DNA of 64,000 nt from Phascolarctos cinereus (lineage: Eukaryota; Chordata; Mammalia; Diprotodontia; Phascolarctidae). The stretch covers positions 744,001-808,000 of the forward strand of contig NW_018344286.1 of the NCBI RefSeq assembly GCF_002099425.1, written 5' to 3'. Each line of letters begins with the position of its first letter. Position 1 is the stretch's first letter. The position numbers were made by a program, and so were the translations under genes. The notes under the pieces were generated by a model, which saw nothing but the letters and a program-made list of their open reading frames with translations, did no database searches and had not been told where the DNA came from. This document shows, in pieces, positions 42,062-53,110 of the stretch.

Positions 42062-42328
42062 CACGGCAGCCAAGTGTCATAGAGTGTGGGGCCTGGAGCT
42101 AGGAAAGCCTGAGTTCAAATCCAGCCTTAGATACTTCCTGGTTGTGTGACCCTGGGCAAATCACTTAACCTCTGTTTGCCTTAGTTTCCTCAATTGTGAA
42201 ATGGGGATAATAAACCTTGAAGGGATGTTGTCCCTGAGAGGATCCAATAAGATATGATTTGTACAGCACTTAGCACAATGCCTGGCACATAGTGAGCACC
42301 ATGTAAGTGCCTCTTCCCTTCCCTTTTC
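42062..42328 (+). mobile_element. MIR-family SINE inside L2, full length
   Basis: GGCAGCCAAGTGTCATAGAG (head), GAGTTCAAATCCAGCCTTAG, GGTTGTGTGACCCTGGGCAA, CCTTAGTTTCCTCAATTGTG, ACAATGCCTGGCACATAGTG. It lies between the L2 terminus and body and is therefore younger than that L2. Confidence 0.9.
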
Positions 42329-44889
42329 CGCTTCCTCATGTGATAAATTGGAAATAATTAAGAGAGGGAGGGTACACGTGTTAATGAGTTTTAGGAAAGA
42401 CTTTTTGTAGAAGGCATGGTTTTAGCTGGGAATTAAAGGAAGCCAGAGAAGCTGAGAGGCAGCAATGGGGAGGAAGAGAATCCCAGGCATGGGTTCAGGC
42501 TGTGAAAATGCAACACCAAGAGAATATTTTGTCTGAGGCACCAGATTGCAGAGCACGTGGGGAGTAAGATGTTAGGAGACCAGGAAGGTAAAAAGGGCCT
42601 CCTTTGTGAAGACCTTTAAAAACCAAGCAGAAGGTTTTATGTTGGATCCTGAAGGCAAATGGAAGCCATTGGACTTGACTGATTATGGAGTGGGGGGGGA
42701 GGCAACGTGGTCAGACCGGAGGTTTAAGAAAACCAATTTAAGAGTGGGATGGAGGATGAGAGACCGGAGGCAAGGAAAACAGCCTATGGGCTGTTGTAGT
42801 AGTCCAGGTAGTAGGGGCTGCAGGCCTGCACCAAGGGGTGACAGCATCAGAGGAGAGAAGGTCACATACGGGAGGGATGTTATTGAGGGAGAAATGACAA
42901 GACTTGGAACTTATTGGTTATAGAGGGTAAGAGAGAGAGGGAGAAGTGGAGGATCCCCTAGCTGTGAGTCCAAGAAACTCAGACAATGGAAGCATCTTTG
43001 ACAGTAATAGAGAAGTTAGGAGGAGGGGAAGCTTTTGGGGGAAAGATAATGAGTTCAGTTTTAGACATGTTGAGTTTCAGATGTCCACTGGATGTCCAGT
43101 TCAATCCAGTGCAAGACAGTTGGAGATGCGAGAATGGAGGTCAGGACAGAGGCTACAGTCAACAAACAGATCTGAGAATCACCTAAATCAAAGTGATAGT
43201 TGAATGCATGGGGGCTGATGAGATAACCAACTGAAATGGCATAGAGGGAGAAAACAGCCTGGGACAGTCTTGTGAGACATCACCAATTGGTGGGTATGAT
43301 CTGGATAAAGGTCCAATAAAGAAAGATGAGAAGGGGTCAGAAAGATAGGAGGAGGACCAGGAGAGAGAAGTACCAGGAAAATCAAGAGAAAAAAAGAGTA
43401 TCAAGAAGAGGGTGATGGATAGGGGCAAAGGTTCAAGGAGAGGCAAAAACGATTGGGAAAAGGCCATTGGATTTAGTAATGAAAAGATCATTGGTAACTT
43501 CTGAGGGAGAAGTTTCAGTTGAATAATGAGGTTGGAAGACAAGACTTCAGGGAGTCAGAGGAGAATGAGTGGAGAGGAAGTGGAGGCACTGATTGAAGAT
43601 GACCTTGTCAGAGAAGTGAAGGAGGAAAGGCAGGAGATATGGGGGATGATGGTTAGCAGGCATAGATCTACCAAGTGAAGTTTTGTTGAGGATGAGGGTA
43701 ACATGTTTATATTTTTAGTAAGGAAGCAGTTAGGAGATAGGAAAGATTGAAGATAAGTGAGAGAGCTGAGAATGACAGGAAGGCCAGTTTTGCGGGAGGA
43801 GATGGGACGGAAAAGGATCACTTGTGCACGTAGAGGGTTTGCCTTGGCAAGGAGAATGGCTATCTCTTCATGTGATTACAGAGGTGAAGGAAGAGGTAGT
43901 GGCAGAAGGCATCTGAGTGATGTAGATGAGGAAGAGGGGAGAAGAGGAAGCTCATGTGAAGTGATTTTAAATTTTTTAGTGAAATATGAGACTAAGTTCT
44001 CAGATGAGAGAGTGAAGGGAAGAGCAGCTACGAGAAGTTTGAAGCAGACTGACGGCTGGGAAAACCCTCCTGTGAATGGATTGTTGAACTGAGTCGAGAG
44101 GTATAAAAGTGTTATTTTCCTCCAGTGAGGTCCAATTGAGATTATGTAAAATAAATTTGTAGTGGACAGAGTGAGCAGAAGCATGTGAATAGGAGCAAAG
44201 GCACCAGGTGGTGAGAATAATCTAAGACCAAGGCTTGGCAAGGCAAAGTAGGTGATAGGATAAGGGGCAGGTGAAGGGACTCTAGAGGAAGTGTAGAATC
44301 GAACTGGTTCACTAAGGTGTCAAAATGGGGAAGGGAGTAGAAGGAAGCTGGTGCAGCTGTGATGTCCTAAGAAAGATCTAATGAGTCAAGGGATTGGAGG
44401 TCACAGTGAGGATGAGGAACAGAGTTTGGGGATCCAAGACAGAGGGGGAGGTGGGAATGCTAACAGATTGTGATCATATAAGGGAATTTTGGATTTGATG
44501 AACGTGAAAATGGTGCATTTGTGGGTGATGGAAAAATCAAGGCTATGACCATGTCTGTGTGTAGCTGAGGGGAGTGGAAGAGTAGGTCATGGGAAATGAG
44601 ACACTTAAGAAATGGGAAGTTAGGCTATTTGGGGAAATCTCAATAGGCATGTGGAAGTTCTATAGTATGGAGGCAGGAGCTGAGAAGGAAAGAAAGACTA
44701 TGAGTGAGGCATTGAACTCATAGCTGGAGGAAAGAAATGTTCTTGAGTTTGGTTGTCAGCAGCTACTAGAACCTTATTTGGTTGGTTGATATGGATTGAG
44801 GGAACCTTGAAGGTGGAGAGCTTACTGAGTGATGTTGGTAGAGGGGGAGTTGAGTAGTGCTATGGGGAGCACGTATTCCAACTCTCCCA

Positions 44890-45210
44890 TGTCAGCCATG
44901 CACCGGACATGTCAGAGCACCATCACCAACTTGGCCACCATGTCCCAGCAAACCATGAAGAAGACATTTCATGGCCCTGGACCCAAGAACCATTAGAGGA
45001 TCGATGCTTCCAACTCAGTGTTGGCAGGAGTTACCTTGGGAAGCAGCCCCTCCTAGGCTGGGAGATGCAGCCTGGCCACTGTTCCTGCTGACGCTTCAAC
45101 CTCAGTTACTGAAGATCCAGGAAATAAAATCCTTGCCATCAAAATTCTTGGCTCTGTACAATGGTTCAACATGAGAAACTGATGAGATTTTATCAATAGA
45201 AATGACATAG
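44890..45210 (+). pseudogene. Broken Y-box protein (cold-shock domain) pseudogene fragment
   Basis: From ATG at 44940 a single register runs to 45206. It contains two stops in the leader (TAG at 44994 and 45057), then reads EDPGNKILAIKILGSVQW and FNMRN, two consecutive TGA stops (45180-45185), and DFINRND. The Y-box family has KKV-ATKVLGTVKWFNVRNG then YGFINRND: same order, same spacing, about 16 of 23 positions alike around the cold-shock-domain start. The bases before the ATG (CACCATCACCAACTTGGCC) also recall a YBX1 leader. Homology stops at about 45206, before KEDVFVHQTAIKK. The host protein binds RNA and DNA. No introns are seen in the matched part, so this is probably a processed copy truncated at its 3' end. 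YBX1 and YBX3 cannot be separated. Confidence 0.68.
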
Positions 45211-45299
45211 AATTTAGAGTATTATCATATTTTTCAACTGCACTCTAAGGTCTAAGAGACCTTTCCATGTGGCTTACAGCTAAAACTTTCATATAGGTT

Positions 45300-45422
45300 G
45301 CCTCTCCCGTTAGAATATGAGCTCCTTGAGGGCAGGGACTGTCTGACTTTGCTCCTTGCAGATCCAGCACTTGGCTCAGGGCTTTGCACATAGTAAGTAT
45401 TTAACAAATAATTTTTTCATTC
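45300..45422 (+). mobile_element. L2 3' tail, sense
   Basis: CCCGTTAGAATATGAGCTCC, TTGAGGGCAGGGACTGTCTG and GGGCTTTGCACATAGTAAGT are the L2 terminus. Confidence 0.88.
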
Positions 45423-45479
45423 ATTTGGTCATTAGACCAGTGAGTCAAGAGGCATGCCAATACTAGAAAGAGCTGCTAG

Positions 45480-45700
45480 GAAGGCTATGTCATCAGGAGG
45501 GAGCCATGTTTCACCAAGTCATAGGTGAAGAGGGAATGCATTCTAGACATTGGAGACCACCAGGGCAGAAGCATGGGATTGAAGTATGGATCGCCATGTT
45601 TGATGAACCGCAAACAGGGCAGCAGAGCTTGGTCATAGTGAGCATAGACTAAAGTCCATTCCTCTTCGGGGTTTGCATTTTGTGACATTAAGCCTCAATT
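45480..45700. other. Possible diverged antisense L2
   Basis: GAGGGAATGCATTCTAGACA and ACCAGGGCAGAAGCATGGGA vaguely match the antisense L2 phrase 'gagcattccaggcatgggg...ggcaaaggcatgg'. Weak. Confidence 0.3.
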
Positions 45701-45704
45701 TGCC

Positions 45705-45895
45705 TTTTTGCAATATTGACCTATACTTTCTCCTCTTGCCCTCTGGAGTCAAATAAAACAAATCTAATACCTGTCCAGGCCATAGCCCTTCAAACATTTG
45801 CAGACAGTTCCTGTGTCCACCCTCTAACTCCAGTCTTCAATTCTTCAGGCTAGATATCATCTCTATTTTCTTCAACTACTCAGTTAGCACGAACT
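45705..45895 (-). mobile_element. L3/CR1 LINE fragment, antisense
   Basis: CTCTTGCCCTCTGGAGTCAA, CATAGCCCTTCAAACATTTG and CTTCAATTCTTCAGGCTAGA match antisense L3. Confidence 0.7.
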
Positions 45896-45899
45896 TTAA

Positions 45900-46255
45900 G
45901 CCCTTCACCATGATTATTCCAAACTTTATGAAGAGAAGATTTGAGGGAGGACACTCTCATGAACCTTGGTATCAACCGTGAGACATGGGAGACAATGGCA
46001 TAGGGCTGTCCAGCATGGCACTCCCACATCAAAGAAACTCTGTGCTCTATGAACAAAGCAGAATTGCGGTAGTTCAAAAGAGATATGGGTTGCCCAAATT
46101 TAGACATCTCTCTCCCAAATGGTCGTATGGCCTATTTTTGCCTTCCAAGCTCATATTGGCATGGTCATCCATAGCTGGACACCGTACATTTACCCTGATA
46201 GCATGATGCCATTTGGTCCTTTTTGAACACAAAGGACAAACAACAACATGATGGA
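45900..46255 (+). mobile_element. Retroelement 3' fragment with RTE-like tail
   Basis: It carries ATGGCATAGGGCTGTCCAGC, GCAGAATTGCGGTAGTTCAA and CATGGTCATCCATAGCTGGA, and ends ATGATGCCATTTGGTCCTTT followed by AAAGGACAAACAACAACA. The end closely matches that of the element at 24030-24640, although the bodies differ. I recall this as a common marsupial repeat but cannot name it with certainty. Confidence 0.65.
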
Positions 46256-46257
46256 CC

Positions 46258-46425
46258 TTTAATGGAAGAGTAATGAGTCGATATTTTGTCCTAAGTCAAT
46301 GGGTAGCTAGGAAAAATTTTTGAGCAGTGGAATGGCATGTTGACATTGACATGGTCAGATCCATGTCTCAGGAAGTTTATTTAAGCAGCATGGGAAGGAT
46401 GGATTGGAGAAGGAGAATACAGTTT
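46258..46425 (-). mobile_element. L2 fragment, antisense
   Basis: GAGCAGTGGAATGGCATGTT, GACATGGTCAGATCCATGTC and GGAAGGATGGATTGGAGAAG follow antisense L2 order. Confidence 0.65.
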
Positions 46426-46534
46426 TCACTGGAGATATTACAAATGCTCTTGAGTGTTTTCACTGAGTCAGGAAGAAATAACTAGTCAACTAAGAGTTTT
46501 ATGTTCCTATTGTTGGTCATTCTTCTTATATGGG

Positions 46535-46695
46535 AGAAGCAGAGTGGCAGAGCAGATAACAAGCCAAGAGCCAAGAAGGCCTGAATTCAAGGGCCCACTT
46601 CTGACACATACTGGCTCTGTGATGCTGAGCAAATCATTTAGCCTCTCAGTGACCCAGACAATTCTCTAAGAATATAGGTTTCAGAGAAGGTATCA
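46535..46695 (+). mobile_element. SINE fragment
   Basis: GCAGAGTGGCAGAGCAGATA, CCTGAATTCAAGGGCCCACT, GGCTCTGTGATGCTGAGCAA and TTAGCCTCTCAGTGACCCAG form a diverged SINE. Confidence 0.72.
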
Positions 46696-47219
46696 ACCTT
46701 CATTGATAGATGGAGTTTCCTTATCTATTATTCTTTATTTATCCAATTATTTATTGGATAACTTATTCTCTTAATTATCCAATTATCATTCATTTAATGA
46801 AATCATAGGTGCTGTCCTTATATCTATCCATCTTTCTGATAGACCAATGTGCTCTAGTCTCTGTTCACAAGGAGAATGTTTCTATTTAAACTGTGAAAGC
46901 CATGGAATGTGTTGGAGAAATTTTCCTTTTTTTTATTCATTGGAGTAATTTAAGAGTAATTCTCAAGTTGGAATCACCAGAAGAAATGGATTCACCTTCC
47001 ATTTGAAGGTGAGTGTCCTCACCTCCTCCCTAGCATCTAGAGGAATCAGTTGATGGACACTTCAAGGCTGTAATAAATGGGTCACTTTCATTTCCTCAAA
47101 ATAACCCTGGACCAATTCCAGTTGCCCCCAATGCTCTCCTTCCTACTGGGATGAATATATCAGCTCCAGGAAGTTTCAGATCATTCACAAGAAAATCCAC
47201 TCTATTCCTCCATCTCTGA
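46696..47219. other. No assignable feature
   Basis: AT-rich 46730-46800 with TTATCCAATTATTTATTGGA as an imperfect inverted repeat. Otherwise nothing recognised. Confidence 0.35.
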
Positions 47220-47500
47220 ACAAACCTTTGCTGATTTGCATTTAAGTCAAACATAAAACAATCAGCAATTCTAGCAGAGCTGTCTTTTTACATTATTTCT
47301 GAGTCAGGAGGTTATCTGAGATCTTGAGGCAGGGCTCACTCCTCCTCAAAGGTAGTCAGACTGCTGTGCTCTGTCTGATTAGGTTGACTTTTAAAGTCAT
47401 TAGCATATGTAGGATGCTTCTGCCTGAGAAACAGAGGTGATTGTTGTGGCCACCTCTCATGGGTTGAAAAAAATGCATTAGCTGAAAATTCTTATCAGCC
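47220..47500. other. Repeat-poor block; candidate conserved element
   Basis: No repeat recognised. Contains GCTGATTTGCATTTAAG (an octamer-like ATTTGCAT at about 47235) and GTCATTAGCATATG. The inference is weak. Confidence 0.2.
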
Positions 47501-47507
47501 TGTAGAA

Positions 47508-47715
47508 GAGGAGGCAGGGTAGCATAGTGGATGGTGTGGTGGATTTGAAGTTAGAAAGCGCTAGGCCAGAGTCCCTCCTATGATATTCACCAGCTACTTA
47601 ATGATGAGGATGTCGTATTACTTCACTGGACCTCAGTTTGCTCATCCTTAAGAATGGTGACAATAAGCTCCAAAGTACTTCCTCAGGTTGTTGTGAAGCT
47701 CAAATGAGATTCCAC
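47508..47715 (+). mobile_element. MIR-type SINE, sense
   Basis: GAGGCAGGGTAGCATAGTGG (head), GACCTCAGTTTGCTCATCCT and GGTTGTTGTGAAGCTCAAAT. Confidence 0.82.
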
Positions 47716-48400
47716 AAATGTTTATTGAGCACCTACTGTGTGCCAGCCACTTTTCTTTATATCCCCTTTACTTAGCATAATTTAGATCCCTTTTACTTAA
47801 CACATAGTAAGTACCTAAGAAATACTTGTTTATTTCCATGAAAGTCCCTTCCCCTGTGAAGCCTCCATTCTGTGATGGGGAAGACAGCATATAGGCATAT
47901 ACCAAAAATGCATAAGATAGATAGAAGGTAATTCTGGTGGGGGGAGAGGGCACTAGCAGCTAGGAAAATCAGGAAAGGGTTCAAGTAGAAGGTAATGCTT
48001 GAGGTTAGCTTTGAAGGAAGCTAAGTTAGCTAGATAGCACATGGACAGAGTGCTGGGCCTGGGGTCAGGAAGACTCATCTTCCTGAGTTCAAATCTGGCC
48101 TCAGACACTTACTGGCTGTGTGACCCTGGCCAAGTCACTTCACCCCATTTGCCTCAGTTTCCTCATTTGTAAAATGAGTTGGAGAAGGAAATGGCAAACC
48201 CCTCCAGTACCTTTGCTGAGAAAACCCCCCAAAAGTCATGAAGAGTTGGATATGACTGAAATGACTGAAAAACGACAAAAGGATCATATGAAACTGAGGT
48301 GAAGAGACAGTGCATCTGTAGAATGGGGGACATAGCTAGTACAAAGTCAGGGAAGTGGGAGATGGGGGTTGCATATAGAGCACAGCCAGCAGGTTAGGAA
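47716..48400 (-). mobile_element. L2 3' region, antisense, split by a SINE
   Basis: The L2 terminus ATGTTTATTGAGCACCTACT lies at 47718. The body continues at 47870-48021 (GAAGGTAATTCTGGTG, GTTCAAGTAGAAGGTAATGC, TTAGCTTTGAAGGAAGC) and resumes at 48290-48400 (GTACAAAGTCAGGGAAGTGG). A short sense L2-like tail may overlap 47790-47825. Confidence 0.75.
48022..48283 (+). mobile_element. Full-length marsupial tRNA/RTE-tailed SINE inside L2
   Basis: GATAGCACATGGACAGAGTG, GGTCAGGAAGACTCATCTTC, GAGTTCAAATCTGGCCTCAG, GCTGTGTGACCCTGGCCAAG, GTTGGAGAAGGAAATGGCAA and GACTGAAATGACTGAAAAAC. It is well preserved and among the younger insertions of the window. Confidence 0.95.
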
Positions 48401-48644
48401 CAGCTGCAGAAGAGATCATAGATCAGCAGCGCTTTGTACATTTTAGAACTTTGTACAGGTGACTGTGATAACTGTGGCATTTTCAAGCTCTTGAGTTGAA
48501 AAAGAGTTACCTTTCTTTTGAGGACAAAACATTACTGGGGATGGTCATGAGTGTTTCTTCTAGAAGAATCAAGGGGAGGGATTTGGGGCAAGTACTGGCA
48601 AACTCAAGCTGAGAGTTATGATGACTAAAATCTTGACCCAGGAC
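48401..48644. other. No assignable feature
   Basis: Nothing recognised. Confidence 0.35.
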
Positions 48645-48699
48645 GTAGATTCACAGAATATCATTATAGGGAGAGGTGTACAACATTTCTGGCTTTTGC

Positions 48700-48830
48700 T
48701 TCAAATCTTTGATCATTGGCCAGGATTTAAGGCTGGAAGGGATCTTCAAAGTTATTGAGTCCAACATCTTCATTTTACAGAGGGAGAAACTGAGGCCCAG
48801 GGAAGAGGGGACTCACCCAAGGATAGTTTC
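48700..48830 (-). mobile_element. MIR-family SINE, antisense
   Basis: TTAAGGCTGGAAGGGATCTT, ATTTTACAGAGGGAGAAACT and GAGGCCCAGGGAAGAGGGGA, tail to core. Confidence 0.8.
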
Positions 48831-49824
48831 CACTTTGATGAAACTTTTATTGTTTCTCTTTTGAACATGTCATGATGAATAGGGGAGATTATATCCAGTT
48901 TCATTTCTTCCAAGATTGGATCTGGGACAAGTTAATTTTAGCTCATAATAACTGATAACACCTCTTTTCCCCTCCCTCTTTTTGTAAGTGTCAGTGTGAA
49001 ATCTATCCTCTCCCACCTCAACTGGGATGTGTAATGTCCCTAAAGGAAGCAGCTTGGCTACTTCTTTCTTCTAAGCAGTGATGAAAATAGGGATTAGTTG
49101 ACTGTTGTAGAAAAAAAAAAAACCTCTTATCTCTGCGGTTATGAATGAATAATTCTAATTTCCTTCCAAGTTGTAAGAAATCAGTTTGTTTTACATAGAA
49201 ATGCAATACTTTCTTGATCTCTGTATATGCGATTAGAATTTTTCCCTCTGCTTGGCATTTGTTTCATTACAGAATGAAATTTCAAGCTTATGTTTTCAGA
49301 TGCTTTTCTCCTCATGCATTTCAATGTCTGCTTTTTCCCCAAACCTCGGCCTCCAGAAATACAACCAAGCAGATTGTCTCCCCCTTTTTTCAGATTAGCT
49401 TTGGAATCAGTGGAGTAGGAGGAGATGTCTTATAAAAAATGCTGATTCTCAGTGGAGTCGACATTCAACCATCTCATGAATGTGTTTGGAGGAAGATGCC
49501 AATTTGGAAGATGAATGGTGATGACTTAGCATCACTAAGAGAAATGGAGTTGCTCTCAGGCCTCGGCTTTGTCTTCCTGTGACTACTCGGGTGATACTCG
49601 TGGACTGGCAGAGTAATGAGGTTAAAACTATCCTTGCCAAAGATAACAAAGCAAAGCAGGACAAAGAATCAGTAACTAGACGAAGCTCCAAGTTTTCAGG
49701 GTTCCACTTTTGGCCTGTGAAAAGGAGCTACTCTTTCCTAGGACTTGGTCTATTTTGTGTTGGAGGGTGTGTTCTGGACCTGTGCTTTCATTGGGGTGAA
49801 CTTGTAGTGTGAAAACTCTATCTA
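48831..49824. other. Unique sequence, no gene seen
   Basis: About 1 kb without a recognised repeat. Open frames of 60-80 codons on both strands lack domains. Confidence 0.35.
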
Positions 49825-49965
49825 CCGATGCAGATCTCCAATTGTTCAGCAATTTACAGTGTTAGAGACTTGCCCAGAACAATGAGAGTGAAATGACTTG
49901 ACCACGGTAAGACTGCCACAAATCCAGGGCTTTCTGACCCAAAGGCCAGCTCTCTCACAGTGATG
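49825..49965 (-). mobile_element. SINE fragment, antisense
   Basis: TGAAATGACTTGACCACGGT, ATCCAGGGCTTTCTGACCC and AGCTCTCTCACAGTGATGCC resemble a diverged antisense SINE. Confidence 0.6.
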
Positions 49966-50019
49966 CCGTCCTGCTTTTCCTATCATCAATTAAAATATGA
50001 TAAATATGGAAGAAAAGGC

Positions 50020-50800
50020 AAAAGTATCAATCACCAAGCATCTGTAAGCAACCTACCATGGACCAGGACCTTTGTTAGGTGCTTGGGATACAAAGCCAAA
50101 GCTAAAGAACTCTTACCCTCAGACAGCATACATTCTAACAGGAGAGATAATATGTGCATAGATTGGTATATTTAAAACAAGGTAACCTTGGCAGGAAAGA
50201 AATGAGCAACTGGAGGGGCCATGGAGGGCCTCATGAAGAAGAGGGCATTTTATCTATGACTTTTAGTATACCAGAGATTCCAAGAGATGGAGGTGAGGAG
50301 GGCATGGATTCCAGAACAGAGGCAGCTAGGGCAAAGATAGAGAGGTGGGAGATGAATGGCATGCATGAGCACCAGCAAGAAGGATGGGTTAACTGGCCTG
50401 GAGAGATTGGAGAGGGGAGTCATGTGTAATATGGCTGTACAAGTGTGTGTGGCAGGTTGTGAAGGGTTTTAAATGCTAAGCTGAGGACTCTATATTTGAT
50501 CCTAGGAGTGTATTGAAGAGCAGAGGTAACTGGGCTGATCTGTACTTTAGGGAAATCATTCATTCAGATTCATGGAAGATGCATTGGAGAGGGAAGACAT
50601 AAAACAGGAAGACCAATTAGGATGCCTGTGCTCCTAAGGACAGGGAGATCAAAGGATGTAGATACCACTTGCAAGTAGAAGGGATAAGTGAAAGATGGCT
50701 AGAGGATGAGGCATTTGAACTTGGCCTTGAAGAGCTGTCAGAGTAGAGAGATTAGTGCAGGAAGTGGGGAGGAGACAATATGGTGGCTGTGTGCAAAGCT
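50020..50800 (-). mobile_element. L2 LINE 3' region, antisense
   Basis: TCACCAAGCATCTGTAAGCA, GCTTGGGATACAAAGCCAAA, GGGCATGGATTCCAGAACAG, GTTGTGAAGGGTTTTAAATG and TATTTGATCCTAGGAGTGTA run in antisense order, covering roughly the last 750 bp of L2. Confidence 0.85.
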
Positions 50801-50819
50801 TCAAAGGCAGCAATTGTAG

Positions 50820-52500
50820 AGTATCTACATCTATATATGTCTTGGTTGTATCTAGTTGTTTGCATGCCCCTCCAACAGTTGTCTCTTTCTTTTAAATTTT
50901 TTTTTAAATCCTACTTATCAATCTTATGGATGTGAAGTAGACTCTCATAATTGCTTTAATTTGTATTTCTCTGACAGTGATTTGGAGCATCTTTTTCATA
51001 GATAGCCTAAATTTATTCCCTTGAGAACTTTCTGTCCATATACTAAGACCATTTTTCAATCAGGCAATGACTCTTATTCCTATAAATCTGAATAATTTCT
51101 TTCTATATTTTGGAAGTGAGAACTTAATCAGTGAAACTTGCTAGAAAGACTTTTTCCCTTTGAATGTATCCCTTTTAATCTTAACCAGATCATATTTGTT
51201 TGTGCAAAACCTTTTTAAACTTTATATAATCAAATTACCCATTTTATCCTCTATGTTCCTTTCAATACCTTGCTTGGTCATAAACATTTCTTCTATCCAT
51301 ATATTTGTGATTTTTTTCATTTGTTCTAATTTGTTTATAATAGGACCTTTTTGTACTTAGGTGACATGTCCATTTGCAACTCAGGGGTGAGGTAGTGGTC
51401 CAAATCAAACTTCTCCCATCCTGCTGTCCAGTTTCCTGAGTAGTCTTTGGTGAAGAGTGAATCATTGTCCCAGCAGCTGAGGTCCCAGGTGGGAGACTCA
51501 TCTATGTCTGTCTGGTGTGTGCATCTTCTTCTGTACGATCTATTTTTTTAAACCAGTATCAAATCTTGAGAATTACTGCTTTGCACTATAGTTGGAAATC
51601 CTGCACTGTCAGGCCTTCTTTGTTCCCATTTCTTTTCATTATTTCCCATGAGAATTTTGACCTTTTTTGCTTGCATATGAATTTTGTTATTTTTTTCTAG
51701 TTCTATAGAGTAGTCTGATTAGTATGGCAGCATAGAATAAGTAAATCAATTTATGTGCTACTAGCATTGTTACTATAATGACCCACCCTGCACGTAAGCA
51801 ATTAACATTTTCCAATTATTTAGGTCTGTCTTTATTTCTCTGAACAGTGGTTTGTAGTTGTAGCTATATAGCTCTTGAGTATTTTGGTAGGGAGCCTTCC
51901 AAGTATTTTATACCTGTTATTGTCATTTTTAATGGATGTTGTCTTTCTATTCTTTTCTACTGGGTTTTATTGGTATTATAGAGAAACACTAATGATTTAT
52001 GTGGATTTTTATTTTGCATCCTGAAAGTTTGCTAAAGTTATTAATAGTACTGATTAACTTTTTAGCTGACTCTTTAGAGTCCTTTAAGCGATCCATGATA
52101 TCATCTGCAAAAGTGGTCATTTTGTTTACTCTTTACCTCTGTTAATTCTCTAAATTTCTTCTTCATTTCTTATTACTAGAGCCAGCATTTCTTGTCCTAT
52201 GTCAAATAGAAATGGTGACAATGGGTATCCTTGTTTCATCCCTGAATTTATTGGAAAGGATTCTAGTTTGTCTGTGTTGCATATGATGGCAGCTCTTTGT
52301 TTTAGATGTCCATTATTTATTATTTTAAAGAAAGGTATGCTTATTCCTATGTATTCCAGGTATTATTTTTTTACAGCAATGGGAAATACATTTTGTCAAA
52401 ATATTTTTTGAATCTATTAATACAATCTTCTGATTTTTGTTAATTTTTATTATTGAAATGGTTAATTAAAAAATCCAATCTGGTCATAATGTCTAATCTT
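50820..52500 (-). mobile_element. L1 LINE ORF2 3' half, antisense
   Basis: Landmarks: TCTCTGACAGTGATTTGGAG, TTTGTTTGTGCAAAACCTTT, CAAATTACCCATTTTATCCT, GAATTTTGTTATTTTTTTCT, TCTGAACAGTGGTTTGTAGT, GATGTTGTCTTTCTATTCTT. GATATCATCTGCAAAAGTGG encodes the RT F-A-D-D motif on the minus strand; GACAATGGGTATCCTTGTTT lies beyond it. It carries many disruptions and no intact frame. Confidence 0.9.
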
Positions 52501-52509
52501 TGTAATTTA

Positions 52510-53110
52510 TTGTGATTTCCAATGAGGCTGGAAAGACAGGCTGGGACCAAGCTTTGAAGGGTTTTAGAAACTAAACAGAGAAGCTGATATATTATCTTAG
52601 AGGCCACAGGAAGCCATGGAGTTGTTTGAGTAGGGAAGTCACATGGTCGCATCTAAGCTTAAGAGAAATTACCTTGGCAGTCATGGATGGGATTCCTCCT
52701 AATCCTAGCATCTTCCCTTTGTTATTATTTCTAAGTTGTCTTATCTATAGCTCATTTGTGCAGTTATTTGTATGTTTTCTCCTTCATGAGATTGTGAGCT
52801 TCCTGAGCACAGGGGTTGTCTTCTTTCACCTTTCTTTGTATTCCCAGCATTTAACACAGTGCCTAGAACATATGTAGTAGGTTCTTAATAAATGTTTATT
52901 GACTGACTAACTAGACTGGATAATATGGGAATGGGGAGAGACTCAAGGCAGGGTAGCTAATTAGAGATTATTGGAATAATCTAGGTGAAAGATAATGAGG
53001 GCCTCTAAACCAAAGTGGTAGCAAGGCAGGGGAGGGAAGAGGATCAAAAATGTTCTTAAGTGTCACAGACTGGGGTGGGGTAATGTTTGAATGAAGGTAT
53101 TCTGGCTCTG
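52510..53110 (-). mobile_element. Second L2 copy, antisense, split by an L2 tail
   Basis: 52540-52690 (TTTGAAGGGTTTTAGAAACT, GAAGCCATGGAGTTGTTTGA, AAGTCACATGGTCGCATC) resumes at about 52915-53110 (GGGAATGGGGAGAGACTCAA, TTATTGGAATAATCTAGGTG, AAGATAATGAGGGCCTC). It overlaps the same consensus interval as 50400-50640, so it is a separate insertion, not a continuation across the L1. Confidence 0.82.
52692..52912 (+). mobile_element. L2 3' terminus, sense, nested in an antisense L2
   Basis: AGATTGTGAGCTTCCTGAGC, ACACAGTGCCTAGAACATAT and TTCTTAATAAATGTTTATTG with a (GACT) end. It sits inside the antisense L2, dividing it at about GTCATGGATGG|. Confidence 0.88.

Larger units (their letters stand above)
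41748..44860 (-). mobile_element. Near full-length L2 LINE, antisense
   Basis: It starts at the 3' terminus (TACCTCCTATATGCCAGGCA, GGGGACACAAAGAAAGGCAA). After an interruption it runs continuously from about 42340 (AGAAGGCATGGTTTTAGCTG, TTTTATGTTGGATCCTGAAG) to about 44860. The minus-strand RT core lies around 43380-43560, in the antisense of 'FDTVDHPLL' (GGGTGATGGATAGGGGCAAA) and 'NPMA' (AAAAGGCCATTGGATTTAGT). It is one of the longest L2 fossils here, with no long intact ORF. About 2.8 kb of L2 is present without the insertions. Confidence 0.88.

Noticed and set aside
50820-53110. L1 as an insertion splitting one antisense L2
   Set aside because: The L2 text on the two sides covers the same consensus interval, so they are two separate L2 copies.
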